A DNA stretch of 14,493 bases, taken from positions 1 to 14,493 of the forward strand of contig CATIYX010000220.1 in assembly GCA_949739095.1 (NCBI GenBank), given 5' to 3'. Below, piece by piece: positions 6,798 to 14,493 of this stretch. A model generated the notes under the pieces. It was not told where the DNA came from, did not search any database, and saw only the letters and a list, made by a program, of their open reading frames with translations. Made by a program: the position numbers and the translations under genes. Each line of letters opens with the position of its first letter. Position 1 is the first letter of the stretch. The DNA is from an uncultured Clostridia bacterium (GTDB lineage Bacteria > Bacillota > Clostridia > RUG12999).

Positions 6798-6886
6798 ATC
6801 TGTGCAACGCAGGGAGTTCTGATTCTCCCCGCCCGCCCCTGAGGGAAGGCGCGCCTACGAACGGGAAGGCTTTTCTTGTCACAGAT
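6798..6886. repeat. GC-rich island with 7-bp inverted ends
   Basis: A strongly GC-rich stretch (about 6808-6870) sits in otherwise moderate or AT-rich DNA just after the stop of the ABC gene at 6897. It is bounded by ATCTGTG (6798-6804) and CACAGAT (6880-6886). It has small internal hairpins (GGGAG/CTCCC) but no U-tract and no coding signal. It resembles the short GC-rich interspersed repeats common between genes in Oscillospiraceae-like genomes; that identity is a guess. Confidence 0.35.
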
Positions 6887-6896
6887 GGCATAATAG

Positions 6897-8642
6897 TCAG
6901 TTTTCTTCTGTTTTGGCAAATTGGCTTTCATAAAGTTCTTTATAAAATCCGTTTTGACTGAGCAACGTGTCATGTGTACCTTGCTCAATGATGTGTCCGT
7001 CTTTCATCACCAAAATTACATCCGCTTCGCGAATGGTAGACAGGCGGTGTGCAACAACAAAACTGGTGCGCCCCTGCATCATTTTAGAAAATGCCTTTTG
7101 CACTAAAATTTCTGTACGCGTATCAATATTACTGGTTGCTTCATCTAAAATTAGCATGGCAGGATTCATTAACATAACGCGGGCAATGCAAAGCAATTGA
7201 CGCTGTCCCTGAGATAAATTTGCACCAGCATCGGTTACAAGTGTGTCATAGCCCTGGCTGAGCCGACGTATAAAGCTGTGTGCATGTGCAGCTTTGGCGG
7301 CCGCTATCATTTCTTCCTCTGTTGCGTCCGGCTTGCCATAGGTGATGTTTTCACGAATCGTTCCGGAAAACAGCCAGGATTCCTGCAGAACCATACCATA
7401 ACAGCCGCGTAGACTGTTGCGGGTAATAGCGCGGATGTCAGTGCCGTCCACGCAGATAGCGCCGGAATTGATATCATAAAAACGCATCAAGAGATTAATT
7501 AGCGTTGTTTTGCCGCAGCCGGTAGGACCTACCAATGCAATTCGATTACCAGGCTTGACAAGCAACTGCAAATTTTCAATCAAGGGACGATCTGGTGAAT
7601 AGGAAAAAGAGACATTATCCAGTGCTACCTGTCCACCACAGGACTCTTTTTGCAGTGCGTCCGGTGCATCCGGTATTTCAGAAGGTTCATCTAGAACTGA
7701 AAAAACACGTTGCGCAGAGGCAAAAGCACTTTGAAGTTGAGAAATGATTGCTGTAATTTCATTGAACGGTTTGGTATATTGATTCGCATAACTCAAAAAC
7801 ATGGATATCTGTCCAACGGTTAGATGTCCGCCAATAGCGCTGAGCGCACCCACGATTCCCACACCAGCATAGACAACGGCATTTACAAAACGGGTGCAGG
7901 GATTGGAAAGTGAAGAAAAAAACTGTGCTTTTTGTCCATGCGTATAGAGTGTTTGATTGATTTCTTCAAATCCACGGATGGATTCCTCCTCAAACCCAAA
8001 ACTTTTCACTAGCTTTTGATTTCCTACCATCTCTTCAATATAGCCGGAAAGAATACCTTGTGTATCCATTTGAGAACGGAAATGTTTGTAGGAATTTTTT
8101 GCGATAAATGACGCCACAAAAAGAGAAAGTGGTGTGAGCAAGATAACCACCAGTGCAACGTAGACATTGGCGCGAACCATGAAAAAGATAGTGCCGAGGA
8201 TCGTGATGATTCCGGTAAATAATTGTGTTGCGCCTTGCAGAAGTCCCTCTGAAATTTGGTCAATGTCGCTTGCAACACGGCTGATAATATCGCCATGCGG
8301 CATACCATCAATATATCTTAGTGGCACCTGACTGAGTTTCTGAAACACCTGCATACGCAAATCTTTTACTGTGCGGTAGGTAATCACGTTAGTGAAATAG
8401 CTCATCAGCCATTGAAATACTGCATATCCAGTAATGGCACAACCAAGCAGTAACAGAATTTTTGGTAATGCTGCAAATTGTACCTGACCTTGACCGATAA
8501 CCAAATCCACGGCATCACCAATAAAGACGGGCACCAGTAGGGAACAGGAGACACTGATAAAAGCGCACACGAATGCCAGAGTAATGAATAGTGCATAGGG
8601 TTTTGTAAAACGTAGCAACCGCCCCGTTACAGTTTTATTCAT
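6897..8642 (-). CDS. ABC exporter subunit with intact catalytic motifs (pair 2, second gene)
   Basis: This 581-residue half-transporter has an N-terminal six-helix membrane domain (~1-310) followed by a nucleotide-binding domain. Visible motifs are Walker A GPTGCGKTT (~372), signature LSQGQRQLL (~476), Walker B ILDEATSNID (~496, catalytic Glu present) and H-loop VAHRLSTI (~529, His present). AGGAGGT sits 8 bases before the ATG at 8642, which favours this start over an upstream in-frame ATG at 8687. The start overlaps the end of the partner gene (ATGAATAA), so the two are probably translationally coupled. Together they should form a heterodimeric exporter of the BmrCD/LmrCD/TM287-288 type in the cytoplasmic membrane. 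The substrate (drug, peptide or lipid) cannot be inferred. Confidence 0.93.
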   Translation of the reverse strand: MNKTVTGRLLRFTKPYALFITLAFVCAFISVSCSLLVPVFIGDAVDLVIGQGQVQFAALPKILLLLGCAITGYAVFQWLMSYFTNVITYRTVKDLRMQVFQKLSQVPLRYIDGMPHGDIISRVASDIDQISEGLLQGATQLFTGIITILGTIFFMVRANVYVALVVILLTPLSLFVASFIAKNSYKHFRSQMDTQGILSGYIEEMVGNQKLVKSFGFEEESIRGFEEINQTLYTHGQKAQFFSSLSNPCTRFVNAVVYAGVGIVGALSAIGGHLTVGQISMFLSYANQYTKPFNEITAIISQLQSAFASAQRVFSVLDEPSEIPDAPDALQKESCGGQVALDNVSFSYSPDRPLIENLQLLVKPGNRIALVGPTGCGKTTLINLLMRFYDINSGAICVDGTDIRAITRNSLRGCYGMVLQESWLFSGTIRENITYGKPDATEEEMIAAAKAAHAHSFIRRLSQGYDTLVTDAGANLSQGQRQLLCIARVMLMNPAMLILDEATSNIDTRTEILVQKAFSKMMQGRTSFVVAHRLSTIREADVILVMKDGHIIEQGTHDTLLSQNGFYKELYESQFAKTEEN

Positions 8643-10380
8643 GGCAGTCCACCTCCTGTGCAGAAAGCTGGGAAAGACAAATTTCACGGTATACCTCGCA
8701 GGTGTGCAAAAGGTCGTCGTGTCTGCCTACACCTGCTACACAACCATCGTCCAACACAATGATTTTATCAGCATGACGGATGGAACTGACACGCTGAGAT
8801 ACCAAAAAGATGGTGGCACTTTGAATATCCCGCCGGATAGCCTGACGCAGTGCGGCGTCTGTTGCATAGTCTAAAGCGCTGGAACTGTCGTCCAGAATCA
8901 GTATATCAGGTTTGCCCACCAATGCGCGAGCAATAGTCAGGCGTTGTTTTTGTCCCCCGGATAGGTTCTGCCCGCCCTGGTGAATTTCTGCCTGTAAACC
9001 GCCTGGTTTGCTTTGAACAAACTCTGCTGCCTGAGCAGTGCGCAGTGCATCCCATAATGCATCGTCGCTTGCCGATTGGTCTCCCCAGCGCAAATTTGTA
9101 GCAATAGTGCCGGAGACAACAGCCGCTTTTTGCGGAGCCATACCAATCATGGCACGAAGCTGGAAAAGGGGATAGTCTTGCAGAGGAACGCCGTGTAGCA
9201 GTAATTCTCCTTTGGATACATCATAGAAACGTGGTATCAGTTGTACCAGTGTAGATTTTCCACTGCCTGTCCCACCGATGATACCAATGGTTTCTCCGGC
9301 ATAGATTTGCAGGGACACATCCTGTAATGCATATTCTTCGTTGTCATGGTAAGAAAAAGAAACATGTTTGAATTCCAGAAGCGGGACATTTGGATTTTGG
9401 GAAACTAAAACAGGAGCTGCCGCCGCGTCTACTACGGAAACCTCCGTTTCAAAAATTTCATTGACGCGGGAGGCAGAGGCGGATGCTTTGGTAAAAGTTA
9501 CCACTAGATTTGCAACAACGACCAATGCCAAAAGAACTTGTGTCATATAGTTGATAAACGCAATAATTTCGCCTTGTGTCAGCGTGCCGACATTGACCTG
9601 CAAACCACCGCACCAGATAATCACGATAATTGCAAAATTCATAATGGAATAAGTCAAAGGATTTAGCAGCGCGGAAAGCCGTCCCACACCTACGGCGGTT
9701 TGCGTGAGTTCATCGCTGGCCTTAGAAAACCGCGCTGCTTCATGTTGCTGTTTAGAAAAAGCACGAATCACACGTGCGCCTTCTAAGTTTTCACGGACAA
9801 TCAGTGAAATACGGTCCAGTTTCCGCTGGATTGTTTTAAAGAACGGAATAGAACGGCTCATGATGAGGTAGAGCACAAATGCAATTAGTGGCATAACTAC
9901 CATGAATACTATGGAAAGTTTTAAATCAATTAGCATTGCCATCACCACAGAACCGATAGCGAGAAACGGTGCACGTATCACCAAACGAATTAACATGGCA
10001 ACAGCAAGTTGCAATTGGTTCACATCGCCTGTCAGGCGGGTGATGAGAGAGGGAGTGCCAAATTTGTCAAGCTCCCGATGGGAAAAACAGTTGATTTTTT
10101 GAAATAAACTGTTGCGGATATCCGTACCAACGCCCTGTGAGGCAATGGATGCAAAATATTGACATACCAGCGCACAGGAGAGACTGACAACTGCAATCAG
10201 CAGCAATAATCCACCCATGCGCAATACATAGAGCTTGTCCTGATTTGCAATGCCAATATCAATGATACGTACCATCACAAGCGGAACAATCAGTTCCAAA
10301 ACGGCTTCGGCTAATTTGAACAGTGGTCCGAAAAATACTTGCTTTTTATATCCTTTTAAAAATTGCACTAATTTTCTCAT
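8635..10380 (-). CDS. ABC exporter subunit with degenerate ATP site (pair 2, first gene)
   Basis: This 581-residue half-transporter has a membrane domain (~1-310) and a nucleotide-binding domain with Walker A GGTGSGKST (~365), signature LSGGQKQRL (~472) and Walker B ILILDDSSSALD (~490). Asp replaces the catalytic Glu, and the H-loop His is replaced by Gln (VSQRVSS, ~525). This is the usual pattern for the non-hydrolysing site of a heterodimeric exporter. Three in-frame starts exist: GTG 10410, ATG 10389 and ATG 10380. The promoter at 10418-10447 places transcription start near 10411, ruling out the GTG. MRKLVQFLKGYKKQ from 10380 matches the usual beginning of this family and has a weak GGGATGA upstream; 10389 remains possible. 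It overlaps the partner gene by 8 bases. Confidence 0.92.
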   Translation of the reverse strand: MRKLVQFLKGYKKQVFFGPLFKLAEAVLELIVPLVMVRIIDIGIANQDKLYVLRMGGLLLLIAVVSLSCALVCQYFASIASQGVGTDIRNSLFQKINCFSHRELDKFGTPSLITRLTGDVNQLQLAVAMLIRLVIRAPFLAIGSVVMAMLIDLKLSIVFMVVMPLIAFVLYLIMSRSIPFFKTIQRKLDRISLIVRENLEGARVIRAFSKQQHEAARFSKASDELTQTAVGVGRLSALLNPLTYSIMNFAIIVIIWCGGLQVNVGTLTQGEIIAFINYMTQVLLALVVVANLVVTFTKASASASRVNEIFETEVSVVDAAAAPVLVSQNPNVPLLEFKHVSFSYHDNEEYALQDVSLQIYAGETIGIIGGTGSGKSTLVQLIPRFYDVSKGELLLHGVPLQDYPLFQLRAMIGMAPQKAAVVSGTIATNLRWGDQSASDDALWDALRTAQAAEFVQSKPGGLQAEIHQGGQNLSGGQKQRLTIARALVGKPDILILDDSSSALDYATDAALRQAIRRDIQSATIFLVSQRVSSIRHADKIIVLDDGCVAGVGRHDDLLHTCEVYREICLSQLSAQEVDCHE

Positions 10381-10417
10381 TATTTTCATCCCATCTTCGC
10401 ATAATTTCACATTATAT

Positions 10418-10447
10418 ATTATAGGATATTGTTCCCAGATTTGTCAA
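10418..10447 (-). promoter_or_regulatory. Consensus sigma-A promoter of ABC pair 2
   Basis: On the minus strand there is a perfect TTGACA (10447-10442), an 18-bp spacer and a perfect TATAAT (10423-10418). The expected start near 10411 leaves about a 30-nt leader before the ATG at 10380. The full match to consensus suggests strong, vegetative expression of the exporter pair, independent of spoIIID upstream. Confidence 0.9.
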
Positions 10448-10586
10448 TGAAAAAACAGAGAAAAATAAATTAGGCAAGCGATGTTCTCCGTCTTCATGGG
10501 CAGCGGGTAATAAGTATTACACTGAATACGAAGCTTTGCTGCTTATGTCGCGCCGAATGATGGTTTAAGTGCTTGTTAAAAACGGA

Positions 10587-10625
10587 CAATATAAAAGAAG
10601 CGCACTGTCCATGCAGTCCGCTTCT
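10587..10625 (-). terminator. Rho-independent terminator after spoIIID
   Basis: On the minus strand AGAAGCG pairs with CGCTTCT, then one mismatch, then ACTG with CAGT around a 6-nt loop (10596-10625), followed by TTTATATTG. It begins 13 bases after the spoIIID stop and separates spoIIID from ABC pair 2. Confidence 0.85.
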
Positions 10626-10637
10626 CCACAGAAGATA

Positions 10638-10919
10638 TCAGGCTTCCTGTTCTAATTCTGTTTGAGGTACCTGTTCTTTTGCATATTTTAGCTTGGTTGC
10701 CATGCCGCCGCGAATATGACGCTCCATTTTATTTTCATCCATAATTTCGCGGGCCTGTTTGGCAAGCGCCGGATTGATTTTCACCAGGCGTTCGCTTAAA
10801 TCTTTATGTACGGTTGATTTGGAGATACCAAATTTCTTAGCGGCGCGGCGCACGGTCGCTTTGTTTTCGATAATGTATTGTGCGAGTATATTCACCCTGT
10901 TGTAAATATAATCTTTCAA
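10638..10919 (-). CDS. spoIIID: SpoIIID, sporulation transcriptional regulator
   Basis: From a TTG start the product has 93 residues, the length I recall for the Bacillus subtilis protein. It contains the family core: KDYIYNRVNILAQYII, a helix-turn-helix (ATVRRAAKKFGISKSTVHKD, ~22-41), LVKINPALA, and the C-terminal basic HIRGGMATKLKY. SpoIIID is a small DNA-binding protein that activates or represses mother-cell genes during sporulation, downstream of sigma-E. The TTG at 10919 is chosen because the family begins M-x-DYI. AGGAGG lies 15 bases upstream, an unusually long gap, while an ATT codon at 10928 would have ideal 6-base spacing. Frames opening further up, at 10949 or 10979, lack a ribosome binding site. 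The gene stands alone, with a terminator after it. Confidence 0.93.
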   Translation of the reverse strand: MKDYIYNRVNILAQYIIENKATVRRAAKKFGISKSTVHKDLSERLVKINPALAKQAREIMDENKMERHIRGGMATKLKYAKEQVPQTELEQEA

Positions 10920-11323
10920 GACCTTAATTCGCCCCCTCCTATTGGGCATAAGAGAGTCGAAGCCCGATATGCCATACACTTGTTAAATTTTCACTTTTTC
11001 GGATTATCGTCCTTGCAAGGCGTCAGCCTTGCTGCGTCCTCCGCACCAAAAAATTATAAAGTTTTCCAGCGTGTAGGGTCGCAGAGTTTTCACAGGACAA
11101 ATTTTTTAGAAAGACAAGAAAAAGTAAAGTGAATACTTGACGTATTTACCAAGCATTTTGGCACTGCATTTCATAAAATTTGTCTGTGAAAACTATACCG
11201 GTTTTGACTTTCTTATACCTAACTCTCTTTACATATTTCATTTATATGTTGGGAAAAGAGTAAATAGACTAAAAAGTTTATGGAGAGAAAATAAATTGGC
11301 GGGAAAAAGGGAACGATATATAA
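10920..11323 (-). promoter_or_regulatory. spoIIID upstream region with leader hairpins
   Basis: This stretch of about 400 bp carries no convincing gene. It holds the AGGAGG at 10935-10940, a hairpin with GGCATA/TATGCC arms (10945-10950 and 10968-10973) directly before that site, and a 7-bp stem-loop GCAAGGC-GTCA-GCCTTGC (11015-11032). A long inverted repeat (11086-11193) is listed separately. I could not assign a convincing sigma-E promoter. A TATAAT at about 11053-11058 on the minus strand lacks a good -35 box. Confidence 0.4.
11086..11193. repeat. 108-bp element with 19-bp inverted repeats
   Basis: Arms at 11086-11105 and 11175-11193 are reverse complements over 19 bases with a single inserted G in the left arm (GTTTTCACAG plus ACAAATTTT). 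The 69-bp centre contains a smaller hairpin AATAC-TTGAC-GTATT. No target-site duplication is obvious. It could be a miniature transposable element, a pair of binding sites, or a large RNA hairpin upstream of spoIIID. Confidence 0.6.
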
Positions 11324-11358
11324 CAAAAGCGCTGCCGCAAAATGCGGCAGCGCTTTTG
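11324..11358 (-). terminator. Strong Rho-independent terminator after ABC pair 1
   Basis: A 15-bp perfect stem (CAAAAGCGCTGCCGC and its complement) with a 5-nt loop begins 8 bases after the stop codon at 11367. The U-run on the minus strand is the TTTTG at the distal stem end. It is symmetric and would act on the plus strand as well. Confidence 0.92.
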
Positions 11359-11366
11359 TATATGAT

Positions 11367-13142
11367 TTAAAGAGACGTCTGCGCCTGATAGAGTTTATAA
11401 TATTCACCTTGCAAGGCAAGAAGCTCCTCGTGTGTTCCTTGTTCAATAATATTCTGGTTACCAATTACCATAATGCGATCCGCTGCTTTAATAGTAGAAA
11501 GGCGGTGCGCGATGACAAAGGAGGTGCGTCCCTCTAAAAGCCGATTGATTCCGTCAATCAACTTGATTTCCGTTTCCGTATCAATACTGGAAGTTGCTTC
11601 GTCCAAAATCAAAATATGTGGATCTTTCAGCATGGCACGCGCAAGAGAAATAAGCTGTTGCTGACCCGCGGACAAGGTGCCGCCGCGCTCACTGACAAAA
11701 GTATTATAACCATCAGGGAGCTTGGTAATAAAATCATGTGCATTTACCACTTTTGCGGCTTCCATGACTTCCTCATCCGTTGCATTCAGGCGACCATAGC
11801 GAATATTTTCCATGATAGTCCCAGAGAACATAAAGCTGTCTTGCAGCATGTAGCCGAATTGTTCCCGCAGAGATTTAATGGTAACATCTGCAATGTTGAT
11901 GTCATCAATACAAATTTCGCCACTGTTCAGATTATAATAACGACTGAGCAGATTGACGACGGTTGTTTTTCCGGCGCCTGTGTGTCCGACAAGAGCAATG
12001 GTCTGACCTGGCTCTACTGTGAAATTCAAGTCCTTCAGAATTTGGCAATGTTCATCATAACCAAAGGTCACATGCTTGAATTCTACTTTGCCTTTCACAT
12101 CTGGCATTTCTTTTGCATCGGGCTTATCTTCAATTTCCACATCTTCTTCCATTGTCTCCAAAATCCGTTCCAGATAGGCGGCATTGGTAATGACACTGTT
12201 ATAGATATTACTCATGTTATTGATAGGACCCCAGAACCGCCAAATATAGCTGATGATAGCAACGATAACGCCGACACTGAGCTGCGCTTTAGCGACCATG
12301 GCGGCGCCAATAAAATAAATCACGCATACGCTAAGTTCCGAGATGACAGTGGAGGTAGGCCAAATGAGGAATTCAATACATTTCGCACGTATCCAGGCAC
12401 GCATGGTATCGCCGCTGATGCGAGAGAAAATACGGCTGTTTTTCCGTTCACGGACGAACGCCTGTGTGATTCGGACACCATTAATACTCTCCGCCAGATA
12501 GGCGTTTAGGTTGGAGTTTTTGTCACTGTAGGACTGCCATGCCTTGCGGTGAATGGAACGCAGTTTCACAATGAAAAATACCAGTAGCGGAAATCCAATC
12601 AGAGAAATCGCCGCCAGACGTACATCAATGGCAAACATGAATCCTACAATGACAAACAGGGAAACCATTTCCATGATGGCATTAACAATTCCATTGGAAA
12701 ACATATCTGCCAAAGAATTGACATAGTTTACAACACGTACCAAAATTTTGCCGTGCGGGCGGGAGTCGAAATAGGTAAATGGCAATTTTTGTAGATGGGC
12801 AAACAAATCTTTGCGTAAATCATAAATGACACTGTGCCCCACGTAGTTCATATATTTCATGCGGAACCGTGTGGCAAAGATTGAGATAATCATAATTACC
12901 AGGCAAACGCCGCCCAGCGTAAACAGTCCGTGGATGTTAGCAGACGGAATCATGTCGTCCAGTGCAATTTGCACGATATAGGGCAGGGACATGTTAGCAA
13001 CAGTTGAAATGAGCAGTACAATCAGCGTTAGGATAAATTCTTTTTTATATTTCAGTAAATAGTTTTTTGCTTTTTGCAAATGCGACTTGTTTAAGGATAC
13101 TTTTAAATCCTCATCCTGTGAATAGGTATTGACTTTTGGCAT
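11367..13142 (-). CDS. ABC exporter subunit with intact catalytic motifs (pair 1, second gene)
   Basis: This 591-residue half-transporter has a hydrophilic N-terminal ~30 residues, a six-helix membrane domain (~35-325) and a nucleotide-binding domain. Motifs are Walker A GHTGAGKTT (~385), signature LSAGQQQLI (~490), Walker B ILDEATSSID (~510, catalytic Glu present) and H-loop IAHRLSTI (~543). The ATG at 13142 follows a G-rich ribosome binding site (GGGGGGTG) and lies 3 bases after the stop of the partner gene, consistent with coupled translation. The catalytic site is complete, but the signature has Ala at the third position. In a heterodimer that signature faces the partner's degenerate Walker site. 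It should form an inner-membrane-type exporter with the product of 13146-14493; the substrate is unknown. Confidence 0.93.
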   Translation of the reverse strand: MPKVNTYSQDEDLKVSLNKSHLQKAKNYLLKYKKEFILTLIVLLISTVANMSLPYIVQIALDDMIPSANIHGLFTLGGVCLVIMIISIFATRFRMKYMNYVGHSVIYDLRKDLFAHLQKLPFTYFDSRPHGKILVRVVNYVNSLADMFSNGIVNAIMEMVSLFVIVGFMFAIDVRLAAISLIGFPLLVFFIVKLRSIHRKAWQSYSDKNSNLNAYLAESINGVRITQAFVRERKNSRIFSRISGDTMRAWIRAKCIEFLIWPTSTVISELSVCVIYFIGAAMVAKAQLSVGVIVAIISYIWRFWGPINNMSNIYNSVITNAAYLERILETMEEDVEIEDKPDAKEMPDVKGKVEFKHVTFGYDEHCQILKDLNFTVEPGQTIALVGHTGAGKTTVVNLLSRYYNLNSGEICIDDINIADVTIKSLREQFGYMLQDSFMFSGTIMENIRYGRLNATDEEVMEAAKVVNAHDFITKLPDGYNTFVSERGGTLSAGQQQLISLARAMLKDPHILILDEATSSIDTETEIKLIDGINRLLEGRTSFVIAHRLSTIKAADRIMVIGNQNIIEQGTHEELLALQGEYYKLYQAQTSL

Positions 13143-13145
13143 GGT

Positions 13146-14493
13146 TTAGCACCCCCCTAACACTTCTCTGGACTGAAAATCACCATATTGGTGATTGAAT
13201 ACGTCATAGTAATAACCATGGTTTTGTAGCAGTTCATCATGCTTACCATGTTCCACAATACGACCGCGGTCTAAAACAATAATCTGGTCGCAGTCTTTTA
13301 CGGACGCGATGCGCTGGGAGATGATAAACACGGTTTTATCGCTGAAATAGGTATTGAGACTTTCTTGGATATATTTTTCCGTTTTGGCATCCAACGCACT
13401 TGTCGTATCATCCAGTACCAGCACAGAAGGTTGTTTTAGCAGCGCGCGTGCCAAGGTCAAGCGTTGTTTCTGACCACCAGACAACCCCATGCCGCGTTCG
13501 CCGACGATGGTGTCATATCCATCGGGCAGTTCTGCAATAAAATCATGCGCTTTGGCCGCTTTGGCCGCTTCGATAATATCCTCCATAGTGGCGTCTGTTT
13601 TTCCATAGGCGATATTTGCCGCAATGGTTTCGGAAAACAAAAAGACGTCTTGCTGTGCTACGGCAATACTGCCGCGCAGCATATCTAAATCAATGTTTTT
13701 AATGTCATCGCCATCCACCAAAATCACACCGTGATTGACATCATAAAATCGGCTCATGAGATTGATGATGGTAGATTTTCCAGAACCGGTTGGTCCGACA
13801 AATGCAATTTTTTCTCCTTTTTTCACAGAAAAATTAATGTTTTTAACAGCTCCGTCTTCCTCATAGCCAAAGCTGGCATTGATAAAATCAAAGTTCCCCT
13901 GAATGCGTTCTTTCACGGCATGTTGTGGCTGCTGAATATCAGGGTCTGTGTTGAGCAGTTCTTGGATTTTATCTGCCGAAGCATAGCAGTTGGCAGTGTC
14001 ATTCAGCAGTGAACCGCTTTGAGACAAGGGGCCGGTAATCATCCAAATCATTCCGTTGAACATGACCAAATCGCCAAGTGTCATTTGTCCGCGAATCACC
14101 AAAATACCGCAAACAACGATATTATAGATAGTAAACAGTGTTTGCATGTTAGAAAGATAGGGCATATAACGTCGTTGTAAGCGGTTGACAGCAAAATGTG
14201 CCTGCCGGAAATCTTCACTGGCGCGGTCCATTTTTTCATTTTCATAGTCCTCACGGACAAAAGCTTTCACAACACGATTTGCTTCAATGTTTTCCTGCGC
14301 CACCGTGTTAAGGCGGGCGCGCATTTCACGCACGCGCATGAACCGCTTTTTCACGCCGAATGCCAATTTGATTGCCATATAGGCGAAAAGGGGAAAAATG
14401 ACCAGCATCAGCACCCAAAAGCTTGCGCCGCCGACGGTGCTCATAAAAATAAGCGCGCCTAGAAAAATCACACCCTGTTCTGCAAACATATAG
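13146..14493 (-). CDS. ABC exporter subunit with degenerate ATP site (pair 1, first gene), N-terminus outside window
   Basis: The frame stays open to the window edge (a Tyr codon precedes the first in-window Met at 14489), so the gene is partial and that Met is internal. About 448 residues are visible; compared with its relatives roughly the first 130 are missing. Visible are the later membrane helices and a nucleotide-binding domain with Walker A GPTGSGKST, signature LSGGQKQRL and Walker B VLVLDDTTSALD, with Asp instead of the catalytic Glu. The H-loop has Gln instead of His (ISQRIAS). These substitutions mark the degenerate half of a heterodimeric exporter. The stop is 3 bases before the next gene. 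Confidence 0.93.
   Translation of the reverse strand, partial: YMFAEQGVIFLGALIFMSTVGGASFWVLMLVIFPLFAYMAIKLAFGVKKRFMRVREMRARLNTVAQENIEANRVVKAFVREDYENEKMDRASEDFRQAHFAVNRLQRRYMPYLSNMQTLFTIYNIVVCGILVIRGQMTLGDLVMFNGMIWMITGPLSQSGSLLNDTANCYASADKIQELLNTDPDIQQPQHAVKERIQGNFDFINASFGYEEDGAVKNINFSVKKGEKIAFVGPTGSGKSTIINLMSRFYDVNHGVILVDGDDIKNIDLDMLRGSIAVAQQDVFLFSETIAANIAYGKTDATMEDIIEAAKAAKAHDFIAELPDGYDTIVGERGMGLSGGQKQRLTLARALLKQPSVLVLDDTTSALDAKTEKYIQESLNTYFSDKTVFIISQRIASVKDCDQIIVLDRGRIVEHGKHDELLQNHGYYYDVFNHQYGDFQSREVLGGC

Noticed and set aside
11616..12509. A 297-codon plus-strand frame opposite the ABC gene at 11367-13142.
   Set aside because: It is wholly antisense to a well-supported ABC subunit, with low-complexity His/Ile/Phe-rich composition and no ribosome binding site: a shadow frame.
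1..14493. CRISPR arrays, tRNA or rRNA genes, transposases, or phage genes.
   Set aside because: No regularly spaced repeats of CRISPR type, no tRNA-like cloverleaf and no such protein families were seen on reading either strand.

Overview
The window looks like chromosomal DNA from an uncultured or little-studied member of the Clostridia (Bacillota). It carries a clear spoIIID gene (the sporulation regulator), strong AGGAGG-type ribosome binding sites, textbook sigma-A promoters, Rho-independent terminators with long U-tracts, moderate GC genes with AT-rich spacers, and a large secreted protein with cohesin-like and dockerin-like modules as seen in gut or anaerobic Clostridia. No plasmid, phage, transposase, tRNA, rRNA or CRISPR signal was found.

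Region 1 (1-6608) is a divergent pair of secreted proteins that share an RCC1-type beta-propeller. The left gene (minus strand, 1-1266) runs off the window, so only its signal peptide and propeller are visible. The right gene (plus strand, 2505-6608; 1367 aa) has a signal peptide, a roughly seven-blade propeller, a cohesin-like domain, a long beta-rich (Ig-like) region, a carboxypeptidase-regulatory-like domain and a degenerate dockerin-like C-terminus. The 1.2-kb spacer between them is the most unusual part of the window. It contains a ~175-bp direct duplication with a 53-bp identical core, two 22-bp palindromes that are exact reverse complements of each other, several copies of a GCAAAA(T/G)GTATA motif, three look-alike plus-strand promoters, internal terminators, and a stem-loop in the leader of each gene. 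The two stem-loops share an invariant 13-nt loop while their stems change in a compensatory way.

Region 2 (6609-6896) is the convergent junction. It has a bidirectional terminator and a short GC-rich island.

Region 3 (6897-14493) is all minus strand. Two heterodimeric ABC exporters are each encoded as a tight gene pair: 14493-13146 with 13142-11367, and 10380-8635 with 8642-6897. In both pairs the first gene encodes the subunit with a degenerate nucleotide site (Asp for the catalytic Glu, Gln for the H-loop His) and the second encodes the catalytically intact subunit, which carries a variant signature (LSAGQ or LSQGQ). Each pair and spoIIID appear to be separate units: a terminator follows the first pair, another follows spoIIID, and a consensus promoter precedes the second pair. 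Transported substrates cannot be read from the sequence.

Nothing directly links the secreted propeller proteins to the ABC exporters. They have signal peptides, so Sec export is the simplest expectation. The candidate new biology is the shared RNA leader and repeat-rich control region of the divergent propeller genes.
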